Positions 1-11,153 of a stretch of 64,000 nt of DNA are shown one piece after another. The stretch's first letter is position 1. Every line of letters starts with the position of its first letter. Made by a program: the position numbers and the translations under genes. A model generated the notes under the pieces. The model worked only from the letters and a program-made list of their open reading frames with translations, had not been told where the DNA came from and did no database searches. Origin of the DNA: Cichorium intybus (taxonomy: Eukaryota > Streptophyta > Magnoliopsida > Asterales > Asteraceae); contig CM042012.1 of the NCBI GenBank assembly GCA_023525715.1, forward strand, positions 62,121,705 through 62,185,704. The letters are read 5' to 3'.

Positions 1-93
1 AAAAATCAAAAAACTAAAATCAAACATCAAAAGAAACAACCCTACTGATCGTCTATCCTAAGTGCACAACTCCCCGGCAACGGCGCCAAAATT
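1..93 (-). other. Athila-type leader and primer-binding site
   Basis: Read on the minus strand, 71-88 is TGGCGCCGTTGCCGGGGA, the form of primer-binding site complementary to the 3' end of plant tRNA-Asp that Athila/Tat elements use. It lies just after the LTR end at 94, as expected for the 5' side of an internal region. The following leader (70 down to 1) resembles the leader of the Athila element at 52613-52700. The rest of this internal region lies outside the window. Confidence 0.8.
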
Positions 94-1223
94 TGACATC
101 GCAGCGGTCATCATGCGGTCAAAAATAGTAAAATAACATCACTCTCACTTAGCACAGTGGAAGTCAGGGTTGATCCGCAGGAGTTTGGTGATTAGGACAA
201 TACGATAGTATACCAACTGTAGTGTCACTCTGCAGTCAGCGGTATTGCTTCTACTTTCCCAAAAACCAACAAAAAACGAATACCGAAACAATACTAAAGA
301 AACCAAAACAATCATTCATTAAATTAAGCTACTCCAAACTATAAACTAAGATTACTTACTGATTCCAAAAGTAAATTCCAGAAAAATCAGTAGCAATGAC
401 AATCCCAAAACATCCAAACAAGCATTCAACAGTAACAATACGGAAAAAGTGCAATATAACTTGAACCGAATGATTAACTTTTATAAATAAAAAACCAAAC
501 ATCAAACCAATATCCAAACACTCAAATATCAGATCTAAACTACGGATTATTCTACTGAAATCAGAAATTATGAATCCAAACAAACATCGAGTAATTGATG
601 GAAATCCTAATTGTGGAATACCTCGATACCGAGTTGATAAAACAAGAGAAAAACTAAATTACTAACCAAAATATTGATTCCCACTGAAAAACTGACGAAA
701 TAGTGCCTTCGGATCCCTCCCTCGCGTCCCGGGATGAGTGAAAAGTCGGACGGGACTCCGATATTTATAGTTGTGCGAAATTCGGGTTGCCGGGTCGCGG
801 CCAAGCTAAATCCGTGCCGCGCGTATCGACTTATCCCCGAAATTGCGGAATTTAAAAGTCAAAAACGGAGATTTTATGATTTTTAGACATTAGCGTCGCT
901 GATATGGAAATTAGCGTCGCTAATATGTGCTTCCAGAAGATTCTTCGCGCGTGTTTGAATTTTGAATATGAATATTTCCCTCCTGCGAACATTAGCGACG
1001 CTAACCTTAAAAGTTAGCGACGCTAATATCTGCTGACTTCATTTTCTTGTCCGTTTTGCTCCGTAACTTCTCCAGAATTGCACTAAAACCCCTGCCTTTA
1101 CACTAAAAACATTTCCAAGCACCTTGACACAAAAGTAAGTGATATTAGCCGATTAATAATGATAAATTAACTAAAACACGGCTAAACAACACCTAAAATA
1201 CTTGATATTACTAGGCGTTGTCA
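94..1223 (-). repeat. Athila-type LTR (1130 bp)
   Basis: On the minus strand it begins TGACAACGCCTAG and ends GATGTCA, so it has TGACA/TGTCA termini. The ends match the LTRs at 51632-52612 and 58892-59814, including the block around a CTCGTGGATCGACCC-like sequence, while the middle has diverged strongly. A TATA-like TATAAATAT lies at 761-769 (minus). Upstream of it, between 889 and 1024, four near-copies of the 13-mer TTAGCGWCGCTAA occur. Primer-binding site on one side and 3' internal sequence on the other make this a shared LTR (see findings). Confidence 0.85.
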
Positions 1224-1885
1224 AACATCCCACACTTGTGCCTTGCTTGTCCCCAAGCAAGAGAGTTTTTAACAAATTCTAATAAAGACTCAAACAATTT
1301 TTGAATGTGTTTAATTTCAAAGCTTATTGCCCTAAGGAGTTAGATTGAAATAGTTCGTGAAAACATAATTGGAATATTCTTTGGAATTTATGACTTTCTA
1401 AAGAACTCTTGATTACAAATTTTCTGTCCACAATGAAGTGTACGTACTTATTCAGATTCTAAAGGCCATTGAAGAATTGTCCATGACTTTCGATGTTGTC
1501 CGTGTAACGAGCTTTCAGAAATACCATCACAGACCAGACGATCTTAGGTGGTAAGGTGCATAAGCCCCACCCATTCTAGACTTACCGGCTCGAACAACAA
1601 AGGTCACTGATTGACAATTCCTTCCTAAATTCCAACCATAAACACTCCAATCTTCTAACTCTTAAAACTCAACTTATTTGACTAAACTAATAGCATGATA
1701 ACGACTAAATAGTATTTCTCGAAAAATACCAGTGCCAAACATTCACAAATTATTCGCTTCAAAATTATAACCTATTAAAAATTTTGAAAACTGGTCATTT
1801 CCCGCAAAAATTTCAAAAAACTACTCTTTCGACCGTCCACACCCCACACTTAAAACCGTACAACGTCCCTGTTGTACAAAAAATA
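1224..1885 (-). mobile_element. Athila-type 3' internal region, non-coding
   Basis: This stretch sits directly upstream (minus strand) of an LTR start and carries the purine-rich AGTGTGGGATGTT expected of a polypurine tract at 1224-1240. It aligns by eye over most of its length with the reverse complement of 58205-58891, the same place in the other Athila element. No open frame of note. Homology stops near 1880, where copia RNase H coding sequence begins. Confidence 0.8.
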
Positions 1886-4800
1886 ATTCCAGTTGTAGAG
1901 GTTGACACGGTCTGCTGCTTCTTGCATTGCCAGGAAATCAGTCGGTCTCCTAAGAATTGACATCCTGCACCGGTAGACTTTCTGTCAATGTCGCATCCCC
2001 ATAATTGCTATCTGAAAAAGCATAAAGATCAAATTCACGGTTCTTTGGATACCAGAGACTTCACTTGGGTCTCCCTTTGAGGTATCTAAAGATCCGTTTG
2101 ACAGCAGTTAAATGAGAGAGTTTAGGATTAGTCTGATAACGTGCACACTGGCTGACTGCAAAGACGATATCCGGTCTACTGGCCGTCAGATACATCAGAG
2201 ATCCAATCATAGAACGGTAATACGTTTAATCAACAGATTGGCCATCTGGGTCTGAAGTCAGCAAGGGTCGCTCAGCCATTGGAGTGTTAGCAACTTTAGC
2301 ATCCTTGAGGTCGAACTTCGCAAGAATATCCTCCACATACTTTCCTTGATGAAGCAGGATACCCGTTGAACTTTGATTTAGTTGCAACCCAAGGAACGTC
2401 GTCATTTCACCCAGTGAACTCATCTCGAATAGCTTCTTCATCACTTTCTCAAAATCTTTGCACAAGGCCGCACTCGTTGAACCAAAGATAATATCATCCA
2501 CATAGATTTGGACAACAATTTGGTCGGAGTTCTGGCGCTTGATGAACAGCGTCTGGTCAATAGTGCCTCTAGTGTAACCATGGTGCAACAGATGATCCGT
2601 CAATGTTGCATACCAGGAACGTGGAGCTTGATGAAGACCATATAGAGCCTTATCCAACTTGTAGACGTGATTCGAAAACTTGGAGTTGACGAAACCGGGA
2701 GGTTGATCAACATAAATCTCGTCTTTCACCTCACCTTACAAGAAAGCGGTCTTAACGTCTATTTGGTATACAGTATAGTTCATGTAGGAGGAATAGGCAA
2801 GGAAAATTCGAATCGCTTCTAATCTTGCAACCGGGACATACACTTCGGTATAATCAAGACCTTCAATCTGACGGAAACCGCGTACAACCAGGCGTGCCTT
2901 GTTTCGCACAATAACTCCTGAGTCATATTGCCTGTTACGAAAAACCGATCTCGTGTCAAGAGACTTCTTGCCCTCGGTTAATTCCACCAACTGCCAAACA
3001 TTCAGCTTCTCGAACTGGTTAAGCTCTTCATGCATTGCGTCCACCCAACTTGGTTCATTGAGTGCCATCTCCACATTCTTCGGCTCTATTTGAGAGATAA
3101 AGCATTAGTAGAGACACTCGTTGACATTACCATTTTGGCTTCTGGTTTGTACTCTATCGTCCAGTGATCCAATGACATTATCAAGAGGGTGATCGCGTTG
3201 AATACAAGATGGAATAGCATGCTCGAGCAAAGCAGTAGAGACCAGAAGATTAGTCATGTTTTCAACTCTGCCTGAGCCAGAAGCACCTTTGTCAGAATCT
3301 CTGAAGTCATGAGAGGTACTTGCAACACATTCTTCAGTAATTCTCTCTGGAAAGAGGGAATCCATGAATGTGGAGTCGAAAAGATCAGCAGGTTCAGAAT
3401 TGATAACGCCTTCAGGAGTGGCAGATGCTTCAGCAACTAGTGGTTCGCCAACAATCTGGGATGAGTCAGCAGGAGCATTTTCAGTAAGAGTAGTGGAAAC
3501 AGGAGATGCACCGTCGTTAAGAATAGGATCTTCAAAGATCAAGGGCGGTATGATGGGATCAACAATGATTTCCTCATCTTCATCTCTGTTGACTCCACTT
3601 GGACCTGGCTGTGTGCCTGAGACAACATTGGAAAACACATTAAAAGACTTAAACAATTCGGCATAGTTGAATATCCAGTCAGGACCAACTCGAGCATCCG
3701 TTTGATTCTCCTCTAGCCATCGTACATCAAAAGATTCCACGATCTGTTTGGTAACCTTGTTATACACCCGATAGGCAGTTTTACCCGCATATCCAACAAA
3801 GTAACAATCATCTGCTTTAGAGTTGAACTTTGGCGTAGCTTCAAGATGAAGAAGGGTGCAAGGACAACCAAAAGAGCGGAAATGTGCGACAGATGGTTTG
3901 TGACCATAGAGGATCTCATATGGACCCTTCATTTGGCGCTTGTTGATGATGACCCAGTTCTGAACATAACAAGCCGTGTTAACTGCTTCAGCCCAAAAGA
4001 ACACCGGTAATTTAGAATCGCAGAGCATAGTGCGTGCAGCTTCAATTAAAGTTCTGTTTCGACGCTCAGCAACACCATTTTGTTGCGGTGTACGAGCAGC
4101 ATTGTATTGACGCTGCACTCCTTTATCTGCACAAAATTTATCCAGAACCGCGTTCCTGAATTCAGTCCCATTGTCACACCGAATTGCCTTCAACTTCTGA
4201 TTTGTTTGATTCTCGATTAAAGTGACAAATCTCTTGACCGCTCAGTAGTTTCACTCTTTTGCTTCAAAAAGAAAACCCAAGTAAAACATGAGTAATCATT
4301 AGTTATAACTAAACAATAAGAGCTTTTATTGATATTGAGGACGTTGACCGGGCCGAAGAGATCCATGTGAATCAGTTGAGGGAGCGAGTCAATGGAGTTG
4401 ACCAATTTGGGCTGATGTGGCTTCCGATGATGTTTGCCTTGAGCACATGCAACACACTTTTTGAATGTGATGAAGTCTTTGATGGGAAGCCCCCGGACAA
4501 GTTCATTTTTCGCAAGACGATTCAAATTCTTCGCGTTGGAGTTACCAAGACGTCGATGCCAAAGCATGGCATTCTGTTCAGAAGCTTTAGAGAATAAACA
4601 AGTGACATTTTCCGGAGTGTTGTGATTCATGTCGATAATATAAGCGTTGATCTTTCGTTCTGATCTGACAAGAATCCACTCCTCGGGAATGACAACACCA
4701 GGTTTCAATATCAGACATTCCTCTTGGTGAAGTGGGTTGAAAAACCTTTGTCAAAGATTTGAGAAACGCTCAGCAGACTGTGCTTGAGCTCAGGTACAAA

Positions 4801-4992
4801 GTTTACGTTCTCAAATTTCAACACGCCATTGGATACAATTCCCCTTTGAGTGATCTTTCCCTTTTCACTTCCCGCAAAGAAAACACATCCACCATTAAAA
4901 TTTTCAATGTTGTGTAATTGGGACATGTCGCCTGTCATGTGCCTGGAACAATCGCTATCAACATACCAGGGTCTGCTGATATTCCTCCACAA
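1886..4992 (-). pseudogene. copia 1 pol: protease, integrase, RT, partial RNase H
   Basis: Order on the minus strand: protease near 4900-4960 with a DSDCSRHMTG motif, where the family has DSGCSRHMTG, so the catalytic glycine is replaced by Asp; pre-integrase and integrase zinc region (4450-4650; H-H and C-x2-C of CVACAQGKHH); integrase core with DNGTEF at about 4165 and QQNGVAERRNR at about 4065; C-terminal integrase; RT with the intact YVDDIIFGS box near 2500; RNase H start with a CDIDRKSTGAGCQFLGDRL motif near 1935-1990, lost after STSTT at about 1888. Breaks: a stop inside TAFL/GEV near 2730, a stop near 3105 and frame changes around 4200-4220 and 4710. The polyprotein cannot be made intact. 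Confidence 0.85.
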
Positions 4993-5132
4993 GTTGCGGG
5001 ATCAATTAGATTTAGGGACCCAGTCCATACAGAAACTGGGTTGACCCAAACTATCGATACATTTTACGGATTCTAAACTCATATCACGATTGTCAAATAA
5101 TGGAGAATTCACAGCAGATTTTGGAATACTGC

Positions 5133-7734
5133 CTAAGGAATCCATCTGTCATTTGATTTAAATCTTTTATCCTTGGACCAGATGGGAACCTTAGCATCAT
5201 ATTTTGAATCAGAACAACTATTTGAAGTTGATTCTTGAGATGACTTTGATCTTGCAAAGTTTGGTAAGACACCGTCATTTCTCGAAACAGTCTTTTTGTA
5301 TTGAGAAGTTTGATTCTTGGCTTTCACGTCATCCCAATTCTCATTCCGAGAACGTGACCTCGAGGGTTTTCTTTTATAAGGTCTCCCCCTTGGCACGTTC
5401 TGCCAAAACTATTCATGTTGATGCGTATACAAATATTGGGGACAATTTCTGCAATGTGACCAACGATTCCACAGTTAAAGCAAGTTTGTCTTTTAACAGG
5501 GGTAGTGGATGTTTGTCCAGGTCCAGATATATTCAAAGCATTTCCACACACACACACAAGCATGCATCAGAACATTTAACAGAATTTTTAAACCTAGAAT
5601 TTTGAAAGTTCACATCATTACGAATTTTTAAAGGTCTAACAGATTTAGCAGTTTTAACAGACAAATTTAAAGCAGGCGAATCAGAATCATCAGTCTTAGA
5701 ACAAGTTTTAACAGAATCAAAAGTACTATTGTCTTCCTTCTTCTCATCTTTCTCCTTCAAATTATCTGCACATGAGGTAAAAGCGTCAGTAGAGTTCGAT
5801 TTATTACTCTCAGCGATGCCAGATTGATCCTTTTTGATGAAATTCGAGTGATAACATTCTTCCGACTCTTCAGTTTCAACAGATGATACATAATTATGAT
5901 TATATGGAGGTGGAACAGATTTATAACCAAAACCTTCACCCTGTTTACTAGCCCATTTAGTTTGATGTTCAATTATAGACTCAACTACTTCACTTGACAC
6001 ATCGAACTTTTTGGAATTAAATTCAGCAACATTGAATTTTGCTTTCAATGCGTCAAGTTCAGCAGTTAATTTAGCAATTGTTTCTTTTACACAACGATAT
6101 CGAGCGCTTACAGTACTCTATTCCTCTTGAACTTTCTTAAAATCAGAAGTTTTAGCATCAAGTTTTTCTTGTAAAGGTTTCAATTTCTTTTTAGCATCAT
6201 AAACATTGTTTGTAATGTTAAACACTTCTTTAACAAGACGATCATTATGTTCACGATACTTTGCAATTATATCAACACAAGTTTAAGAAGAGCATGAAAC
6301 TTTACTAACCTCATCATTGGCAGAAGTGGTAGCAGGAGTAGTGGAAACCACGAAGGCGAACTGCAAATTCATCATTTCTTCCTCAGCTGCCTCAGCATCC
6401 ACATCACCTTCAGCTTGGGCCAAGTGAGCTTCACCACCTTCAGTCAAATTCAGTGCTTGCATCTGGTCATCCCAAGAGAACTGTTGCGCAACCATTGCCC
6501 TTTCAGTATTCTGAGTATCTGCATCATAGTTTGTTCCAGTAGCCACCAGATTTCTCTCAGTATTCTCCACTCTGGGCTTAGTACATTCACGAGCAAAGTG
6601 CCCAGGCTCATGACAATTATAGCACCAGAGTTTGGTCTTGTTGAAACCCACTTTCTTCTCTCCATTGTTGGCAACCCAATTGTTTCTACCCGTCCTCTGA
6701 ATGAACTTATTTTCCCTGAATACCGCCATAGCGATATGCCAGGAAATATCCATTTCTTCCACATCATCGGGGTGAACTTGATCAAGATCTCCTACCATCA
6801 TTGGTTGAACCAGCTCACCAGCACAAAGAGAATTATAGCAGTTTAGAAGACCAGCCATTAAACCTAAATTTTCTTCAGCTCCTTTGGGAAGAGTTGGAGC
6901 TGGAGTAACATGAATAGAGGGAACTGGAGATGCCATTGGCTTACTAGAAGAAGAAGAAGCTTGATAAATTGGAACTTGAGCAGGCAAAGCAGAAAAGACA
7001 CTATTTGTAGAAACACCTAGGTTGGTAGATTGATAAGAATTTGCGTAATTTATCTCTAGTTGTTTGTCATCCATATCACAAGCTTTGACGACAGCCAAAA
7101 TTTCAGAAAGAGACAAACTATTCAGATCCTTCGTCTTCTTGATCACAGCCACATACATAGCCCAATTTCTTGGAGGGGAGTTCAACAACTTCTTGTTGAT
7201 TTCAGATCTTGACAGCACTATTCCAGCAGTACTCAACTCAGTGTTGAGAGTGATAAAGTGTTGCAACTGAACTTCAAGTGTCTTCCCGAGAACATGATTA
7301 ACCAAGTTAAATCTCTGTCTAAGCAGATCCTGTCTGCTTTGTCTCATGTCCTCGTTGCCTTCATAAACCTTAACAAGTGCTTCCCATAAAGCTTTGGCTG
7401 ATTTATATTCCCTGAATCCTTGAGCGATATCAGGAGACAGAGCCATCGTGAGAGTAGCGAGGGCACGATCATCAACTTCAGTTAAATCAAAATCTTCATT
7501 CGAGTATTCTTTCGGAGACTTTATAACCACCGTACCATCCTCAAGTGTATTTGTTATTAAAATCAGACCTCTCACAATGCTTCTCCATATCTTGTTGTCT
7601 TTCATTTTCGCGTATTTTTCAAATCTAAATTTCCATTCATCAAAGCCTTCAGCATTTAACAGTCTGGGAATGCGGGTAACAGTACCCATCACGGTATCGA
7701 GATCGAAATGCAAATTCATAGTTGTTAAATCCAT
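5133..7734 (-). pseudogene. copia 1 gag with two separated zinc knuckles
   Basis: The likely start is the ATG at 7734; the open frame upstream of it begins with a non-ATG codon. The N-terminal part is a typical copia gag domain with RLLNAEGFDEWKFRFEKYAK followed by helical repeats. A CCHC knuckle, CYNCHEPGHFAREC, lies at about 6590-6640. After an in-frame stop near 6283 the frame continues through a lysine-rich, probably coiled-coil region (KYREHNDRLVKEVF, KKKLKPLQEK), with a second stop near 6118 at a position where the copia relic at 49133-50858 keeps Trp. A second, damaged knuckle (CFNCGIVGHIAE) lies at 5440-5490, followed by an Arg/Ser-rich stretch that joins the protease. Confidence 0.8.
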
Positions 7735-7860
7735 CTTAAAGTTAATCGCAAAAAAAATTTCCCCGGAAAAGTCAAAATTTGACACAATCCAAGGTTTCAA
7801 CGAAAAATTTCCCGGAAAAGTCAAAATTGGACCGAACAATTAAATGCACCGAAAAATCTC

Positions 7861-8400
7861 AAAGAGACTGAGAAACAAGGATTGACCGAGCAATGGTGCA
7901 AACAAGACCTTGATCGAATAACTTGCAATGACCGAACAATGACCGAGCAACCAAGAACCGAGTAACTTGGCAAAATAAGGACCGATCAACAAAAAAATTA
8001 TGCGGGCCAAGCAATAGAAGGTGTGCGACCGAGCAAAAGGATTTGACCGAGTAATGTTCAAATGAAGGCGAAAGCACCGAAGGTGAGGGCAGACCGAATA
8101 ATAAAAAAGTAGTTGGATCAACCGGAAAAAGCGTTGAAAAGAGGAATGAGAGGTCGCCAGTTCGAGGGCTGTGGAGTGCAGGCGCATTTCTTTTTACGTT
8201 GACCGAACAACTTAGGCGGACTGATTAACTGCTTGCTGGACCGAGGAATGCTGAAGCCCACCGAACAATAAAAGGACGGGCCGAACAATGCTTAATGGAC
8301 CGATCAATCAAAGAAAACCCTAAGCGCTAATTTTCTGCTGCCGAACAACCAAATGAAACACTTAGCCGCCAAGGAGCCTAACCGAACCACTACCTTTCAT
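7861..8400. repeat. leader with dispersed ACCGARYAA motif
   Basis: The copia 1 leader (between gag and primer-binding site) contains at least a dozen copies or near-copies of a nonamer-like word ACCGARCAA/ACCGARTAA (plus strand), for example at 7883, 7930, 7941, 7956, 7981, 8028, 8045, 8091, 8199, 8259 and 8281. Spacing is irregular, about 10-60 bp. No coding continuity across it. The word also appears once just before gag (7831) and in the LTR near 8926. Confidence 0.7.
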
Positions 8401-8615
8401 ATCTGAATCTCAAAAGTTACGCACAAACAACTTCCGTAACAGCCTTTTTGGATCAAATTAATTTTTTAAGGATTTTTCTTGAAGATATTCAAGAACACTA
8501 AGAACTTTAAGCTCAAAACACCAAAAACAGTCCATATTTCACACAAAACGGATCAAAAGGCTCAAAATCTTCAAAAATCTCAAGAGAAAAAAAATGAAAG
8601 ATTGATACAAAACTA

Positions 8616-8627
8616 GCTCTGATACCA
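8616..8627 (-). promoter_or_regulatory. copia 1 primer-binding site
   Basis: Minus strand TGGTATCAGAGC, complementary to the 3' end of initiator tRNA-Met, two bases inside the LTR end. Standard for plant copia elements. Confidence 0.9.
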
Positions 8628-8629
8628 AT

Positions 8630-9038
8630 TGTAGGTCCTTTGATCTCACAATAACACAATGATATCAGTCAAATAATAAGAACAAGGAGATTATTTCAAC
8701 TTCAATGCACTCTTGTATTGATCAAGACTAGTACATAAGTTGTGTGATTGCGAAGAACACTCAAAGTTTCTCTCTCTAGGTTAGCACAATTCTCTAGGCA
8801 ATCAACCTCACAAATTAGGTCATAATTTGCTTAAATACCCTAGACCTAAAAACCCTAGCAACCCAAGCCCATGGACCTAGAAACAAGCCCATAAGGCCCT
8901 TTCGATCAAGGACCAAAACCGAACAACCAAGTGTGGTTCGGTTCACACCGATTTACACAATAAAACCCAAATTAATTATATTTTCTATTTTAGTCCTAAT
9001 TAAATGCAAATATTAAACCACTAAAATAATTCCTAACA
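8630..9038 (-). repeat. copia 1 5' LTR (409 bp)
   Basis: Begins TGTTAGGAATT and ends GGACCTACA on the minus strand, with TG/CA termini, directly next to the primer-binding site. A possible TATA-like TATTTAAG lies at about 8833-8840. The flank at 9039-9043 is ATTTC; the partner flank is lost. Confidence 0.85.
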
Positions 9039-9801
9039 ATTTCGGATTGGGTCCAAACCCCAAATCCAAACTCGAAAATCTAGAGCTAGAAAGGTGGGTT
9101 TATACCTTAGATTGCTTGAAATCTTCAAGTATATGATCAATCATCAAGAACAAGCCACAATCCTTCTTGGAATCCATGAAAATCGCCGTTTTATCCTCCC
9201 CCCTCTCTAAACTCGTGATTGTGGCTGAAATGGGGAAAACCCACATCAAAAACCTTACCTCTTTCAAGACTTTGCAGCTTTAGTCCCCATAGTTTGATCT
9301 TTCTCCACCCAACACCCAAAAGTCCATTATTCTCATAAGAAGTCTCCATATTCATACTTATGCCCCCAAATATAATTATTTATTTCACTTGAGTCATTGA
9401 CTAGGTCAACACTAACCCTTAGTTTCCCAAATTGACACAAATGGTCCCTTACACTAAAATTCTTTACTATTTGGTCATTAATATGAACTTAAGGAATTAT
9501 TTAACCTACTCTAAGTTTCTACATCAGTTCCTTCATAATGTTTTCTAATCTTTCTAAATCCTTGACTAGTCACATCCACTTAGGGTAAGTTTGGCCAATT
9601 TCACACTTTTAGTCCTTATGACACAATTTCTCATCTTTGGTTTACAATTAGATTCTAAAACCATATTGTCTCATTTATTCACAATATAAAAATATAACAA
9701 AATATTAAAATTATTTATTTATTTGTTTTCCTTAATTACAAAATAAGTTTTATTTTGTCGGTTTAAGCCAAAACTTCTAGGCCCGAAACATGGATATTAC
9801 A
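9039..9801 (-). repeat. probable gypsy LTR fragment
   Basis: On the minus strand it opens with TGTAATATCCATG, like the TGTAA-starting gypsy LTRs at 13126 and 18534 in this window, and ends abruptly where the copia 1 LTR begins. Non-coding. I infer that copia 1 inserted into this LTR and that the other part has been lost; no partner was found in the window. Confidence 0.45.
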
Positions 9802-11066
9802 TCTCACTTGCCAAAACATCCTATGCATGCAAAAGAATGAAGACCCCATCAAGTGTTAGAAAAAAATATATAATCTAAAAATTTTGGTTTTCATCCCTCA
9901 TGGGCGAGAGCTCACAATAGGCTAAGAAAATCATGTTCAACTTTTGCTCTTCATTATGCTCTCTATTTTCATGTTTAGTTACATTTTAAGCTATATAAAA
10001 TAGTCCAATACTAATCTAATACTTAATAAGTTAACAAAATGAAGAAATATGTACTTACTATTACAAACCATTTGAATAAATAAATAATATCACAACCATA
10101 TTGAAAAAAACACAACACAAATTACATGGTCCATGACTTGTTTATGCATATTTCACATAAAATCATAAGCAAAAGAACATATTGTTTTTATAAGGAAACA
10201 TTCATGTGACCAAAATGCATGTTAAGTTTGGTCACATAAAATCATATAACTAGCATATGCATGTTGCCAAAGAAGCAATGCATGAACTTTTCTTACAAGA
10301 AGAAAAACATTCATGGCTTCTAAAAACCAAGTTTATCCAAATAAACATGTTATATAATCATGCAATATAACAATGTATCTGATATCACTTGTTTAGATAT
10401 TATGTAAAATATGGTTTCCAAAAACACATAAAATCATAGAACTTAAAACGGAAGCTTTAAAACATTTTGAACAAACATAACTTTAATTCCTACCAAGGAT
10501 CAATTACATGCATGAAAAGATAAATACAACAACAAGGAAAGAGAAAAAAGGACTACAACCTTTGAATCCAACTCAAAAGCTGGATGTTGTTGATGATGGC
10601 AACCTAACCCAAAACATGATAATCACTATAGGTATCCACCCAAGAAAGATCTCCAATACGTATGCTAGTATAATTCTTGTAAGGTTAGATTAATTGGTTA
10701 AGCTTAAAGTAAAGACCATTTAATTCATGGGATTACTAATCTAAGACTTTCTAATCTACTAACTTTTAATTAGAGAAAGTGAGAGAGAGTGTGTGTGAAT
10801 CTTTTTGCCAAGACTTCCAAGAGAAAAAAGAGATGTAACTTCATTTCTAAAATAGAAGTATACAATGGTCTTAATCATTAAGCTTAGGGAAAAGAGATGC
10901 CATGCAATGGATAACAGAGAGTCCAAACTTTTCCCATTGGCCCCTATATTGGCTTGAAATAGAGGAGAATGGAGGAGAGTGTGTGATACCCTTTCTACTT
11001 CATAATTTATAAACTTTTCTTTATATCATTTATAAATTATAAACTCTCAAAATATCATTTAACTTC

Positions 11067-11070
<4 letters not shown>
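9802..11070. other. AT-rich intergenic sequence, no gene seen
   Basis: No open frame with recognisable domains and no RNA gene. The longest open frame (10508-10693, 61 codons) shows no family resemblance and I do not call it. Confidence 0.6.

Positions 11071-11148
<78 letters not shown>
11071..11148. repeat. (AT)n microsatellite
   Basis: About 39 uninterrupted AT dinucleotides. Confidence 0.98.

Positions 11149-11153
<5 letters not shown>

Larger units (their letters stand above)
1886..9038 (-). mobile_element. Ty1/copia element 1, 3'-truncated
   Basis: Minus-strand copia with 5' LTR (8630-9038), primer-binding site, ~0.8-kb leader, gag, protease, integrase, reverse transcriptase and part of RNase H. 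The 3' end of RNase H, the polypurine tract and the 3' LTR are missing; coding sequence runs straight into Athila sequence at about 1886. The gag half matches the relic at 49133-50858, so the two belong to one family. No target duplication can be tested because one end is lost. Confidence 0.85.
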
